Shown piece by piece: positions 9,581-19,081 of a stretch of DNA of 64,000 bases. Where the stretch lies: NCBI RefSeq assembly GCF_009707485.1, contig NZ_CP046121.1, forward strand, positions 2,108,001 through 2,172,000. Reading direction: 5' to 3'. The translations under genes were made by a program, and so were the position numbers. Each line of letters begins with the position of its first letter. Position 1 is the first letter of the stretch. The notes under the pieces are model-generated. The model saw only the letters and a list, made by a program, of their open reading frames with translations. It did no database searches and had not been told where the DNA came from. This stretch comes from Nostocoides sp. HKS02 (GTDB taxonomy: Bacteria; Actinomycetota; Actinomycetes; Actinomycetales; Dermatophilaceae).

Positions 9581-10594
9581 GTGATCACCTACATCATCCG
9601 GCGACTGCTGGCCGCGATCGGCCTGCTGATGGTCGTCACGATCATCACGTTCGCGATCTTCTACCTCCTGCCCCGGCTTGCCGGCGCCTCGGCGGAGACC
9701 CTGGCGGCCCGCTACGTCGGACGGTCCGCCACCGCCCAGACGGTGCACCTCATGGCGCAGAACCTTGGCTTCTACGACCCGATCTGGGTCCAGTACTGGC
9801 ACTGGCTGCGCGGCATCTTCACGGGCGTCGACTACAACATCGGCACCGGCATCGACCACTGCCCGGCTCCGTGCCTGGGCTACTCCTTCCAGACCAAGAG
9901 CCCGGTGCTGCCCGACATCCTGCGGGTGACCCCGGTGACGTTCTCGCTGGCCATTGGTGCCGCCGTCATCTGGTTGGTCGTCGGAGTGGCTACCGGTGTT
10001 CTCTCGGCCCTGCGCCGAGGGACCTTCTTCGACCGTTTCGCCATGACGATCTCCCTCGCCGGCGTCTCGCTCCCCATCTACTGGACCGGCCTGATGGTGC
10101 TGGCCTTCTTCGCCTACCAATGGGGCCTCATCCCGCCGGGCGGCAGCTACACGCCGATCACCCAGAACCCCCTGCTGTGGGCCAGTGACCTCTTGGCACC
10201 GTGGATCACCCTGGCGTTCCTCTTCTCTGCCCAGTACGCGCGCCTGACCCGCGCGGGCATGCTCGAGACCATGAACGAGGACTACGTGCGCACGGCGCGC
10301 GCCAAGGGGCTCTCGGAGCGCACCGTGGTCCTCAAGCACGGGCTCCGTGCGGCGCTGACCCCCATCCTGACCATCTTCGGGCTCGACCTGGGCCTGCTGC
10401 TCGGCGGTGCGGTACTCACCGAGACCGCCTTCAACCTCGATGGCCTGGGTCACTACGCGATCCTCGCGATCGGTGATGAGGACCTACCGCGCATCCTGGG
10501 CGTCGTCCTCGTCGCCTCGGTGTTCGTGGTCCTCGCGAACCTGATCGTTGACCTGTTGTATGCCGTCGTCGACCCGAGAGTGCGTGTCCAGTGA
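9581..10594 (+). CDS. Peptide/nickel ABC transporter permease, DppB-like
   Basis: About 337 residues from the GTG at 9581, which gives the family-typical N-terminus VITYIIRRLLAAIG. An in-frame GTG at 9539 would start inside the intergenic hairpin and is less likely. Six membrane helices are evident, with a long periplasmic loop after the first, and the EAA loop reads RTARAKGLSERTVVLKHGL. It pairs with the DppC-like permease to form the channel. Its stop overlaps the next start (GTGA). Confidence 0.9.
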   Translation: MITYIIRRLLAAIGLLMVVTIITFAIFYLLPRLAGASAETLAARYVGRSATAQTVHLMAQNLGFYDPIWVQYWHWLRGIFTGVDYNIGTGIDHCPAPCLGYSFQTKSPVLPDILRVTPVTFSLAIGAAVIWLVVGVATGVLSALRRGTFFDRFAMTISLAGVSLPIYWTGLMVLAFFAYQWGLIPPGGSYTPITQNPLLWASDLLAPWITLAFLFSAQYARLTRAGMLETMNEDYVRTARAKGLSERTVVLKHGLRAALTPILTIFGLDLGLLLGGAVLTETAFNLDGLGHYAILAIGDEDLPRILGVVLVASVFVVLANLIVDLLYAVVDPRVRVQ

Positions 10595-11613
10595 GCGAAC
10601 CCTTCCTCGACGTGCGGGACCTGCGCGTCGCCTTCCAGACCATGGACGGACTGGTCAAGTCCGTCGACGGACTGTCCTTCCAGCTCCAGCGCGGCAAGAC
10701 CCTCGGCATCGTCGGCGAGTCCGGCTCGGGCAAGAGCGTGACGAGCCTGTCCATCATGGGTCTGCACCACGGTGACAACGCCCGCATCACGGGCGAGATC
10801 CTGCTCGATGGGACCGACCTCGTCGGTGCCACTCCCGAGCAGGTCCGGTCGCTGCGCGGCAAGAAGATGGCGATGATCTTCCAGGACCCGCTGTCCGCGA
10901 TGCACCCCTTCTACACCGTCGGCCATCAGATCGTCGAGGCCTACCGGGTGCACAACGACGTCTCCAAGTCGGTGGCCCGAAAGCACGCGATCGACATGCT
11001 CGACCGCGTCGGCATCCCTCAGCCGAACTCGCGGGTCGACGACTACCCGCACCAGTTCTCCGGCGGGATGCGGCAACGAGCGATGATCGCGATGGCGCTG
11101 TCCTGCGACCCCGACCTGCTGATCGCCGACGAGCCGACGACCGCCCTCGACGTCACGGTCCAGGCGCAGATCCTCGACCTGATCAGGGACCTGCAGAAGG
11201 AGTTCAACTCCGCGGTCATCATCATCACGCACGACCTCGGCGTCGTCGCCGAGCTGGCCGACGACATCCTGGTCATGTATGCCGGCCGGTCCATGGAGTA
11301 CGCCTCCGGCCACGAGGTCTTCGAGCGTCCCCAGCACCCCTACACCTGGGGCCTGCTGGGCTCGATGCCCCGGATGGACCGAGAGCGCACCGAGCGCCTG
11401 ATCCCCATCAAGGGCTCGCCCCCGAGCCTGATCAACGTGCCCAGCGGCTGCCCGTTCCACCCCCGCTGCGCCTTCGAGGGCCGGACCAACGGACTGGCTC
11501 GCACCGAGCGTCCTCCGTTCGAGGAGGTGCTGCCCGGCCACTTCGTCGCGTGCCACCTGACCGACGAGGAACGCCGCCAGATCTGGGAGTCTGAGATCCG
11601 GCCGAAGCTGTGA
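10591..11613 (+). CDS. Peptide ABC transporter ATP-binding protein, DppD-like
   Basis: A 340-residue ABC ATPase with Walker A GESGSGKS (about residues 44-51), signature FSGGMRQR, Walker [13 protein letters not shown] and an H-loop (ITHDLG). The C-terminal OppD/F extension includes CPFHPRCAF; related extensions in this family can carry a 4Fe-4S cluster, but only two of the Cys are obvious here. The GTG start is coupled by a four-base overlap to the permease gene. It energises the importer together with the next gene. Confidence 0.92.
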   Translation: MSEPFLDVRDLRVAFQTMDGLVKSVDGLSFQLQRGKTLGIVGESGSGKSVTSLSIMGLHHGDNARITGEILLDGTDLVGATPEQVRSLRGKKMAMIFQDPLSAMHPFYTVGHQIVEAYRVHNDVSKSVARKHAIDMLDRVGIPQPNSRVDDYPHQFSGGMRQRAMIAMALSCDPDLLIADEPTTALDVTVQAQILDLIRDLQKEFNSAVIIITHDLGVVAELADDILVMYAGRSMEYASGHEVFERPQHPYTWGLLGSMPRMDRERTERLIPIKGSPPSLINVPSGCPFHPRCAFEGRTNGLARTERPPFEEVLPGHFVACHLTDEERRQIWESEIRPKL

Positions 11614-11665
11614 GCCACGACCTCATCGCCAGACCCGCCCACCTGCACGACCCGGGAGACCCCCA

Positions 11666-12730
11666 GTGAACCTGACGACCGAGACCACCGACTCGTCCAC
11701 TCAACCGCGGACCGACGCACTCTTGTCGGTGACCGGCCTGACCAAGCACTTCCCGATCCGGCGTGGCCTGCTGCAGCGCCAGGTCGGCGCCGTGCAGGCG
11801 GTGGACGGGCTGACCTTCGACGTCGCCCGGGGCGAGACGCTGTCGCTGGTCGGCGAGTCCGGCTGTGGAAAGACCACCACCGGCCGCATGCTGACCCGGC
11901 TCATCGAGCCCACCGGCGGACGCATCCTCTTCGAGGACCGGGACATCACGCACCTGTCGACCGCAGACATGCGACCACTGCGCCGAGACGTGCAGATGAT
12001 CTTCCAGGACCCGTACGGCTCCCTGAACCCGCGGCATACGGTCGGCACGATCGTCGGCGCCCCGTTCCGCATCCAGAAGGTCAAGACCGAGCACGGCACC
12101 AAGCGCGCGGTCCAGGACCTGCTCGAGCTGGTCGGGCTCAACCCCGAGCACTACAACCGCTACCCGCACGAGTTCTCCGGCGGTCAGCGGCAACGCATCG
12201 GCATCGCTCGCTCGCTCGCTCTGCGACCCAAGCTCATCGTGGCGGACGAGCCGGTGTCGGCCCTCGACGTGTCGATCCAGGCCCAGGTGATCAACCTGCT
12301 CGAGGACCTCCAGAACGAGTTCGGCCTCACCTATGTCGTCATCGCCCACGACCTGTCGGTCGTGCGCCACATGTCGGACCGGGTGGCCGTGATGTACCTC
12401 GGGAAGATGGTCGAGCTCGCCGACCGCGACGAGCTCTACAGCCGTCCGATGCACCCGTACACGACCGCGCTGATGTCCGCCGTGCCGATCCCCGACACCG
12501 GTCGCCGGACCAGCCGCGAGCGCATCCGGCTCACCGGTGACGTCCCCAGCCCGATCAACCCGCCCCCGGCCTGCCGCTTCCACACGCGCTGCTGGAAGGC
12601 CCAGGAGGTCTGCAAGACCCAGGAGCCGCCGCTGGTCGAGCTCGCCCCCGGGCACCGGGTGGCCTGCCACTTCCCCGAGAACGCCACCACGCCGGCCGCC
12701 ACCACGCCGGCGGCCACCGCCCCCCAGTGA
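11666..12730 (+). CDS. Peptide ABC transporter ATP-binding protein, DppF-like
   Basis: A 354-residue ABC ATPase with Walker [10 protein letters not shown], signature [10 protein letters not shown], Walker [13 protein letters not shown] and H-loop IAHDLS. The OppD/F C-terminal domain ([14 protein letters not shown]) is present, and the last ~15 residues are a low-complexity Ala/Thr/Pro repeat. The GTG start has GGGAG upstream. It is the last gene of the importer operon, 52 bp after the DppD-like gene. Confidence 0.92.
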   Translation: MNLTTETTDSSTQPRTDALLSVTGLTKHFPIRRGLLQRQVGAVQAVDGLTFDVARGETLSLVGESGCGKTTTGRMLTRLIEPTGGRILFEDRDITHLSTADMRPLRRDVQMIFQDPYGSLNPRHTVGTIVGAPFRIQKVKTEHGTKRAVQDLLELVGLNPEHYNRYPHEFSGGQRQRIGIARSLALRPKLIVADEPVSALDVSIQAQVINLLEDLQNEFGLTYVVIAHDLSVVRHMSDRVAVMYLGKMVELADRDELYSRPMHPYTTALMSAVPIPDTGRRTSRERIRLTGDVPSPINPPPACRFHTRCWKAQEVCKTQEPPLVELAPGHRVACHFPENATTPAATTPAATAPQ

Positions 12731-12777
12731 GGGTCGCCTTCGGTGACACACGCCGCCCGGTTTGCCAGAGTGAGGGC

Positions 12778-13086
12778 ATGCCCAGGCTGCTGACCGACGA
12801 GGAGATCGAGCGACAGCTCGACGATCTGCCCGACTGGGCGCGGGAGGGCGACACGTTGTCCGCCACCCTGGACGCACCAGACTTCCCGGCCGCGATCCGG
12901 CTCGTCGACGAGGTCGCAGTGGAGGCCCAGGAGATGGACCACCACCCCGACATCGACATCCGCTGGCGCACCACGCGCTGGGTGCTGTCGACCCACTCCG
13001 AGGGCGGGCTGACCCAGCTCGACATCGAGCTCGCCCACCGCATCTCGCAGGCGGCTGCACGGCTCGGGGCGGTTCGTCATGGCTGA
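12778..13086 (+). CDS. 4a-hydroxytetrahydrobiopterin dehydratase (PCD/DCoH family)
   Basis: A 102-residue single-domain protein. Residues 50-85 carry the family pattern EMDHHPDIDIRWRTTRWVL...GLTQLD, with the His-His-Pro-Asp active-site motif. The reaction recycles 4a-hydroxy-tetrahydropterin after aromatic amino acid hydroxylation; no hydroxylase is nearby, and in many bacteria the protein has other or unknown roles. The ATG at 12778 was chosen because it gives the normal family N-terminus. It overlaps the next gene by eight bases. Confidence 0.85.
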   Translation: MPRLLTDEEIERQLDDLPDWAREGDTLSATLDAPDFPAAIRLVDEVAVEAQEMDHHPDIDIRWRTTRWVLSTHSEGGLTQLDIELAHRISQAAARLGAVRHG

Positions 13087-13807
13087 GACCACGACGCCCG
13101 ACGTCGAACCCCACGAGGGCGAACCCCACGCTCTGGCCATCGGTGCGAAGCTGAACTGGCTGCGCGCGGGGGTCCTTGGCGCCAACGACGGCATCGTCTC
13201 GACCGCGGGCATCGTCATCGGCGTCGCTGCGGCCACCACGAGCAGGGCGGCGATCCTCACGGCGGGCGCGGCCGGTCTGGCTGCTGGCGCGATGAGCATG
13301 GCAGCCGGTGAGTACGTCTCCGTCAGCACACAACGCGACACCGAGCGCGCCCTGCTGGCCAAGGAGCGCCGCGAGCTGCGCGAGATGCCCGAGGAGGAGC
13401 TCGCCGAGCTCGCGGCCATCTACGAGGGCAAGGGGCTCTCCCCACAGCTGGCCCACGAGGTCGCGCAGCAGCTGACCCACCACGACGCGCTCGGCGCCCA
13501 CGCGGAGGCAGAGCTCGGCATCGACCCCAACGACCTCACCAACCCCTGGCACGCCGCGTGGGCGTCGATGATCAGCTTCACCTGCGGCGCGCTGCTCCCG
13601 CTGCTGGCGATGTTGCTCACGCCCGTCACCGCGCGCGTACCGGTCACCGCGCTCGCCGTCGTGGCGGCGCTCGCGCTCACCGGATGGACGAGTGCCGGGC
13701 TGGGCGGTGCGCCTCGCCGCCCTGCGGTGGTGCGCAACGTGCTGGGCGGGGTGGTGGCCATGCTCGTCACCTACGTCGTCGGCCGCGCCGTCGGCACTCA
13801 GCTCTAA
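13079..13807 (+). CDS. VIT1/CCC1-family iron/manganese transporter
   Basis: A 242-residue membrane protein. It has a first helix pair with the family motif GANDGIVSTAGIVIGV (about residues 35-50) and the AAGEYVSVSTQRDTE segment. A charged cytoplasmic region follows (about 85-150, KERRELREMPEEELAELA), then three C-terminal helices. Homologues export Fe(II)/Mn(II) from the cytosol. The Glu-rich middle is the metal-binding domain of this family. Its start overlaps the end of the pterin dehydratase gene, so the two are probably co-expressed without an obvious functional link. Confidence 0.88.
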   Translation: MAETTTPDVEPHEGEPHALAIGAKLNWLRAGVLGANDGIVSTAGIVIGVAAATTSRAAILTAGAAGLAAGAMSMAAGEYVSVSTQRDTERALLAKERRELREMPEEELAELAAIYEGKGLSPQLAHEVAQQLTHHDALGAHAEAELGIDPNDLTNPWHAAWASMISFTCGALLPLLAMLLTPVTARVPVTALAVVAALALTGWTSAGLGGAPRRPAVVRNVLGGVVAMLVTYVVGRAVGTQL

Positions 13808-13871
13808 ACCGCCCTCACCTCAGGCCAACTGGCTCTACGCTGGGCACCTCGTGCCAACCCAGGGAGCTTTC

Positions 13872-14729
13872 ATGAACCTCCGCCGCACCGTGGCGATCCT
13901 CGGCCTGACCACCGCGATGGTCTCGGGCGGCGCGCTCGCCGCCAACGCGATCACCGGAGGGCAGGCCGACGGTGGCGGCCACCCCAACGTCGGCATGATC
14001 GGGTACTACGACGCCTCGGGCCGGCAGCGCTGCAGCGCGACCCTCGTGTCGCCGACCATCGTGCTGACCGCGGGGCACTGCGCCGACGGCACGATCGGCA
14101 AGACCGCGGTGTCGTTCGACTCGGTCATCGCCCAGGACCCGTCGTCGTCGCTGCCGCCGGCGGCGGACCCGACCGTGGGCTACACCGCCGCCGAGCTGGC
14201 GGCCGACGGCTGGCGCAGCGGCACGGCATACGCCCACCCGGCGTACTCGCACTTCACGGACAAGGACAGCTGGAACGACGTGGGAGTGGTCGTCCTCGAC
14301 CAGCCGGTCACCGACATCACCCCGGTGTCGCTCGCGCCGGTGGGCTACCTCGACCAGTTCACCCCGAGTGTCCTGAACTCGACGCTCTTCACGGCCGTCG
14401 GTTACGGCGTCGACGTGACCAGGGCCGACTCCGGCCCCCAGAACCCGACGCCGCAGTCCTACCCGATCCTGCGTCGCGTCGCCGATGCCCCGGGCCAGAA
14501 GCTCACCTCGCAGATCCTGCAGGTCAACGGCAGCAGCAACGACTCCAAGGGCACCGGTGGCATCTGCTTCGGCGACTCGGGCGGTCCGTCGTTCAACGGC
14601 GGCTACCAGGTCGGCGTCGCGAGCTACACCTACAGCTCGACCTGTCGTTCGATCGACGGTCTGCAGCGGGTCGACATCCCCGTTGTGCAGGACTGGCTGG
14701 CCGGCTTCGGGGTGTACCCCGCGAGCTGA
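13872..14729 (+). CDS. Secreted trypsin-like serine protease
   Basis: A 285-residue protein with a Sec signal peptide (MNLRRTVAILG... to about ALAANA, residues 1-27). The S1 catalytic triad is visible: His in TAGHC, Asp in NDVGVVVLD, Ser in GDSGGP. It lacks the long propeptide of alpha-lytic-type enzymes; ITGG just after the signal resembles a mature trypsin N-terminus (IxGG). It should act outside the cell. The ATG at 13872 is preceded by GGGAGC. An open frame extends upstream but would remove the signal peptide. Confidence 0.9.
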   Translation: MNLRRTVAILGLTTAMVSGGALAANAITGGQADGGGHPNVGMIGYYDASGRQRCSATLVSPTIVLTAGHCADGTIGKTAVSFDSVIAQDPSSSLPPAADPTVGYTAAELAADGWRSGTAYAHPAYSHFTDKDSWNDVGVVVLDQPVTDITPVSLAPVGYLDQFTPSVLNSTLFTAVGYGVDVTRADSGPQNPTPQSYPILRRVADAPGQKLTSQILQVNGSSNDSKGTGGICFGDSGGPSFNGGYQVGVASYTYSSTCRSIDGLQRVDIPVVQDWLAGFGVYPAS

Positions 14730-14740
14730 CGGTCCGCCGC

Positions 14741-14950
14741 TCAGACGTCGTTGCGGCCCATCGAGATGGGCGCCGTGAGCGCACCGGTCACGGCGATCGT
14801 GGAGGCCAGGCTGGGGCCGTGTCCGGCGGCAACGGCTGAGCCGGCGCCGGTCACCGGGATCGACAGGCCGGCGGCGAGCGCGGCGGCCGCGGCGAACCGG
14901 CGGGTGCGGCCATGCAGGGCGAGTGAGGGGCGTTGCGCGGTGGTCGTCAT
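14741..14950 (-). CDS. Small putative secreted protein, unknown function
   Basis: A 69-residue reading frame starting at the ATG at 14950. It has a basic N-terminus (MTTTAQRPSLALHGRTRR), a hydrophobic Ala-rich stretch (about 20-45) like a signal peptide or membrane segment, and a short tail ending GRNDV. I recognise no family. A GGTGGAG precedes the ATG but too closely for a standard ribosome-binding site. It faces the protease gene across 11 bp. It could be a chance frame. Confidence 0.35.
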   Translation of the reverse strand: MTTTAQRPSLALHGRTRRFAAAAALAAGLSIPVTGAGSAVAAGHGPSLASTIAVTGALTAPISMGRNDV

Positions 14951-15048
14951 GGCTCCACCGTGGTGGACGGCCCTGCCACCGAGGTATGCCGTGGCTGTGC
15001 ACTCCCTGTGGGCGTGGGCCACGTCTGCGCGCACCGACGCCGAGGGTG

Positions 15049-15675
15049 TCAGTGGTCGCCGCTGAAGATCTCGCGAGCTTCCTTCAGCCCGTAGACGACG
15101 ATCACCAACCCAGCGACCGGATCCGCCCACCACGCACCGACCAGCGCGTTGAGCATCAGGCCCGCGAGCACGGCGGTGGCCAACAGCCCGTCGATCAGGG
15201 TGACGCGCCCCTCGGTGGTCAGCACCGGGTTGTCGAGCGCGGCACCGGTGCGCGCCTTGCCCGCGGCCAGGGCGAACATGACCAGGGCCGTCACCGCGGT
15301 CCAGATGATCCCCAGCGGGCTGTGGCGCGTATGGAAGCCGCTGACGAGAACGATGGTGGACTGGATCGCGAGGTAGACCGCGAGTCCCACGAACGCGGCC
15401 CCGATAAGGCGCAGGGCGCGGCGTTGGCGGTGTTCACCAGTGCCCGACAGCTCCCAGAGCACCACGCTCGACGCACCGATCTCGATGAGACTGTCCAGCC
15501 CGAACCCGGCGAGCGCCACCGAACGCGCCTGCACCGCAGCCACGGCGAGCACCCCCAGCCCGACGACGTTCCACGCCAGGGTGGCGCGCTCGAGCCGCAC
15601 CCCACGGCGCAGCAGCCCGGCGCGGACCGCTGGCTCGAGCGGGGACCGCGCGGTGGGTACGGCTGACTCGGACAT
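15049..15675 (-). CDS. Cation diffusion facilitator-type transporter, short form
   Basis: A 208-residue protein with about five to six membrane helices. GLDSLIEIGASSVVLWEL (about residues 49-66) and DGLLATAVLAGLMLNAL are the metal-binding helices of the cation efflux (CDF) family, and DPVAGLVIVVYGLKEARE is its typical last helix. The cytoplasmic C-terminal domain of full-length CDF proteins is missing, as in the short 'cation transporter' subgroup. Metal specificity is unknown. A promoter-like TTTTCC-N17-TAGTCT ends seven bases before the ATG, so the mRNA may be leaderless. Confidence 0.8.
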   Translation of the reverse strand: MSESAVPTARSPLEPAVRAGLLRRGVRLERATLAWNVVGLGVLAVAAVQARSVALAGFGLDSLIEIGASSVVLWELSGTGEHRQRRALRLIGAAFVGLAVYLAIQSTIVLVSGFHTRHSPLGIIWTAVTALVMFALAAGKARTGAALDNPVLTTEGRVTLIDGLLATAVLAGLMLNALVGAWWADPVAGLVIVVYGLKEAREIFSGDH

Positions 15676-15682
15676 CGCAGCG

Positions 15683-15711
15683 AGACTAGCTTCGGGTAGC
15701 CGCCGGGAAAA
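15683..15711 (-). promoter_or_regulatory. Predicted promoter of the cation efflux gene
   Basis: On the minus strand a -35-like TTTTCC (15706-15711) is 17 bp from the -10 TAGTCT (15683-15688). Transcription would begin at or next to the ATG at 15675. Confidence 0.45.
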
Positions 15712-16007
15712 CGCAGGGGCGCTCAGGTCGACCTCAGCCGGTGATGGGCAGGATGCGGCTGCGCGCCCTCTCCCTTCCCCCACGACGGAGGGGGCGCGCT
15801 CAGCCCAGCGTCCGCCGGCACCTTCCCCCAAGCGCCCGCGCCCCGAATCGGAGCAAAAGGGGCCAATCTCCTGCGCGCGATGCCGGCACGCCGATAGCGT
15901 TCCTTGACCATCGGGGCGGGGAGGCCACGCGTGAACGCCGACCAGACTGCGGCCCGAGCCGCCCACGCCCCCGGTGGAAAGGGCGCCGCATCCCCGGTGA
16001 GTCCCAG
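15712..16007. other. Gap with no supported gene
   Basis: Between the cation efflux promoter and the DUF3761 gene I see only C- and G-rich runs and open frames on both strands that are overlapping shadows. No repeat, RNA gene or convincing promoter was recognised. Confidence 0.4.
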
Positions 16008-17051
16008 GTGAGTCCCCGCCGAATACCCGTTGCCGCGCTGTGCGGATGGGGCGGCTTGACGATGGCGGTGATGCTTGGGGCAGCTGGTACGGGCCTGAGC
16101 GGCGCGGTGACCGCCATCGCCATGTTCGGCTTCGTCATCGGCGTGATCGGTCTGCTCCGAGGTCGGGTCCGGTGGGCCCACCTGCGCAGCCGAACCGCGG
16201 CAGCCGCCACCCTGGCGGGTTCCCTGGCGGCCTTCACCCTGGCCGCCGTGGCCGCCCCGGCACCGCCCACCCCCGCCACCACGGCCAGCCCCGCAGCAGC
16301 TTCCCGGGCCCCTGCCCGGAGCCGACCGGCAGCGTCCGCGAGCGCGGGCACGAGCACAGCCGCGAGCCCGTCCGCGACCAACCCGCCGCAGCCTAGCCAC
16401 GTCCCGGCCGCGGCCCGGGTTATCCCAGCGGCCGCCGGTGACACCGTCAACGCTGCCGGCGCGGTCCTGCCGAACGCGGCACGGACCCCAGGAGCCGTCA
16501 ACCCCGCAGTCACCCAGGCCACCATCAGGAGCACGATCTGCGTGGCCGGCTGGACCGCCACTGTGCGGCCGCCCTCCTCGGTGACGACCCGACTCAAGAT
16601 CCAGCAGCTCGCCAGCGGCTACGCCTACAAGGGCGACACCACCACCGGCGACTACGAAGAAGACCACCTGATCTCTCTCGAGCTCGGCGGCTCCCCCGCA
16701 GCCACCGCGAACCTGTGGCCAGAGCCGTACGCCACCGCCGAGGGCGCCCGGGTCAAGGACCGCGTGGAGAACACGCTCCACACCCTGGTCTGCAACCACA
16801 CCATCACCCTGGCGACGGCCCAACACGCCATCGCCACCAACTGGTGGATTGCCTACCGGACCTACGTCACCGCGGCGACCTCCCCGACCACACCGGCGCC
16901 GCCCCGCGTCCCAGCTCCGGCGCCGGCTCCTGCACCAGTCGTGCCCGGGAACGGGGCGACCGCGTTGTGCAACGACGGCACCTACTCGTATGCCGCCCAC
17001 CACCGAGGCGCCTGCTCACACCACGGCGGCGTCCGAGTGTTCTACACGTAG
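16008..17051 (+). CDS. Predicted secreted protein with HNH-like motif and C-terminal DUF3761 domain
   Basis: About 347 residues from GTG 16008. Two N-terminal hydrophobic helices (about 8-45) and a third (about 60-85) are followed by a long Ala/Pro/Ser/Thr-rich linker (about 85-160). A domain with YEEDHLISLELGG and NLWPE (about 225-250) matches the His/Asn pattern of HNH-like nucleases. After another Pro-rich linker, the C-terminus CNDGTYSYAAHHRGACSHHGG is the DUF3761 signature. A membrane-anchored or exported nuclease-like protein is an inference; no substrate or partner is known. GTG was chosen because upstream codons give no hydrophobic N-terminus. Confidence 0.7.
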   Translation: MSPRRIPVAALCGWGGLTMAVMLGAAGTGLSGAVTAIAMFGFVIGVIGLLRGRVRWAHLRSRTAAAATLAGSLAAFTLAAVAAPAPPTPATTASPAAASRAPARSRPAASASAGTSTAASPSATNPPQPSHVPAAARVIPAAAGDTVNAAGAVLPNAARTPGAVNPAVTQATIRSTICVAGWTATVRPPSSVTTRLKIQQLASGYAYKGDTTTGDYEEDHLISLELGGSPAATANLWPEPYATAEGARVKDRVENTLHTLVCNHTITLATAQHAIATNWWIAYRTYVTAATSPTTPAPPRVPAPAPAPAPVVPGNGATALCNDGTYSYAAHHRGACSHHGGVRVFYT

Positions 17052-17073
17052 GCACTGGTCGAGCCGCCCCAGG

Positions 17074-18159
17074 TCACACGTTGAAACGGAACTCCACGAC
17101 GTCGCCGTCGGCCATGACGTACTCCTTGCCCTCGATCCGCACCTTGCCCGCCGCCTTGGCTGCCGCCATGGACCCGGCCGCGACGAGGTCGTCGAAGGAC
17201 ACGATCTCGGCCTTGATGAACCCACGCTGGAAGTCGGTGTGGATCACCCCAGCAGCCTGGGGGGCGGTCCAGCCCTGGCCGATGGTCCAGGCCCGCGACT
17301 CCTTGGGGCCGGCAGTCAGGTAGGTCTGGAGGCCGAGGGTGTGGAAGCCCGTGCGCGCCAGCTGGTCGAGCCCCGACTCGGTGGCGCCGAACGACTCGAG
17401 GAGCTCCATCGCCTCGGCCGGCTCCATGTCCATGAGGTCCATCTCGAGCTTGGCGTTGAGGAACACCGCATCGGCCGGTTCGACGAGCTGGCGCAGCGAG
17501 GCGTGCAGATCGGCGTCGGAGAGCTGGTCCTCGTCGAGGTTGAAGACGTAGATGAAGGGCTTCGTGGTCAGCAGGCCCAGGCCCCGCGCGAGGTCAAGGT
17601 CGACCCCGGCAGCCGCGCCCGCGGCATACAGGGTGTGTCCTTCGTCGAGGACCTTCTGCGCGGCCACCGCGTTGTCGAGGATCGGCTTGGACTCCTTCTT
17701 GATCCGCGCCTCCTTCTCCAGGCGGGGCACGGCCTTCTCGAGGGTCTGCAGGTCGGCGAGGATGAGCTCGGTGTGGATGGTCTCGATGTCGGACGCCGGC
17801 GAGACCTTGCCGTCGACGTGCACGACGTCGCCGTCCTCGAACGCGCGCACCACCTGGCAGATCGCGTCGGCCTCACGGATGGTGGCGAGGAACTTGTTGC
17901 CCAGCCCCTCGCCCACCGACGCACCCCGGACGATGCCCGCGATGTCGACGAACGAGACGGTCGCCGGCAGGATCTTCTCGGACCCGAAGATCTCGGCAAG
18001 GGCGCCCAGCCGCGCATCCGGCAGGGGAACGACCCCGACGTTCGGCTCGATGGTCGCGAACGGGTAGTTCGCGGCGAGCACGTTGTTCTTGGTCAGGGCG
18101 TTGAACATCGTGGACTTGCCGACATTGGGCAGTCCGACGATTCCGATAGTGAGAGCCAC
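17074..18159 (-). CDS. ychF: Redox-regulated ATPase YchF (Obg family)
   Basis: A 361-residue P-loop protein with Walker A GIVGLPNVGKST at the N-terminus, the switch/G3 region FVDIAGIVRGASVGEGLGN and a C-terminal TGS domain (about residues 275-361). YchF binds ATP rather than GTP, associates with ribosomes and affects translation accuracy and oxidative stress response. The length matches the family. It ends 22 bp from the converging DUF3761 gene. Confidence 0.95.
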   Translation of the reverse strand: MALTIGIVGLPNVGKSTMFNALTKNNVLAANYPFATIEPNVGVVPLPDARLGALAEIFGSEKILPATVSFVDIAGIVRGASVGEGLGNKFLATIREADAICQVVRAFEDGDVVHVDGKVSPASDIETIHTELILADLQTLEKAVPRLEKEARIKKESKPILDNAVAAQKVLDEGHTLYAAGAAAGVDLDLARGLGLLTTKPFIYVFNLDEDQLSDADLHASLRQLVEPADAVFLNAKLEMDLMDMEPAEAMELLESFGATESGLDQLARTGFHTLGLQTYLTAGPKESRAWTIGQGWTAPQAAGVIHTDFQRGFIKAEIVSFDDLVAAGSMAAAKAAGKVRIEGKEYVMADGDVVEFRFNV

Positions 18160-18171
18160 AAGGCCGAGAGT

Positions 18172-19024
18172 CTACCGTCGCGGTGCGGACGCCCTGGCCA
18201 GCTGCCGTGACAGGGCGACCAGTCGGCCCGCGCTGTCCCACACCTCGGCGTCCTCCTCGAGGAAGCCGCCGGTCAGCGTGCGGTTGGTGAGGCTGACCCG
18301 CAGCCAGCCCGGCGCGGGACGCGCCCGCACGTGCGCGGTGAGCTCGAGCGTGGGGGTCCAGCCGGGTAGGCCGAGCTCGAAGGCGACCGGTGGGAGGGCG
18401 TCCACCGCCAGCAGGAGCAACAGCGGGTCGGGCTCGCGGCCATCGGCCATCCGGAGCCAGCCGCGGATGACGCCGTTGCCCGAGGGCTTGCCCACGGCCC
18501 AGCCGGTCGTCGCGGGGTCGAGCCGCAGGTCGAGCCGCTCCAGCAGGGACGCGTGCTTGAGGAACCCGGGCGGCGCCTCCGCCGCCGAGATGCACTCCTC
18601 TGGCGGGGGCAGCTGGGGAGGCTGAGCGGTGGTCGTGGCGCCCCCCGTCGACGGCGGCGAGGTCGCCGTAGGTCGCGAGCACCCTGAAGCGCTCGACCGG
18701 GACCCCGCCCTCGTCCTGGAACAGCGACGCCTGGCCGGTCGACACCGCGCGCCCTCGTCGAACGACGGAGGTCATGACCGTCGCCGGTCCGGGCGCGCCC
18801 GGCGTGAGGTAGTAGGCACTGATCGCGAGCGGATCGGCGTGGCCGGGCTGGTCCCCGTCAGGCGCCCCGAACTCCTGCGACAGGGCGCGGCCGGCGATGG
18901 CCAGGAGCAGGCCGCCGTTGATGCCGCCGCCGATGCGCCAGCCCTCGCCGAGCTGTGCGTCGAAGACGCCCTGCTCACCGTCGCGCGCCACAACCACTGA
19001 ACCGGTGTCGAACTCGCTGCTCAC
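18172..19024 (-). CDS. Acyl-CoA thioesterase family protein, frameshifted in this sequence
   Basis: Joining two frames gives about 283 residues with a double hot-dog (TesB-like) layout. The first half has GEGWRIGGGINGGLLLAIAG and YYLTPGAPGPATVMTSVVRR; the second has SGNGVIRGWLRMADGREPD and SLTNRTLTGGFLEEDAEVWD. The frames meet near 18640-18655, at six G on the coding strand where five would keep the frame (VDGG-ATTTAQPPQ). Members hydrolyse acyl-CoA; the substrate is unknown. The GTG at 19024 was chosen because it starts the family-typical N-terminus. Length minus one base is a multiple of three, as expected for one insertion. Confidence 0.72.
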
Positions 19025-19081
19025 CCGGCCAGTCTGGCTCACGGCGGCGCCGGACACGCGGCATACGTGGTCAGCTTCACC

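Noticed and set aside
15723..17003. 426-residue minus-strand open frame opposite the DUF3761 gene
   Set aside because: Gly/Arg-rich shadow; the plus strand has hydrophobic helices, linkers and a known C-terminal domain.
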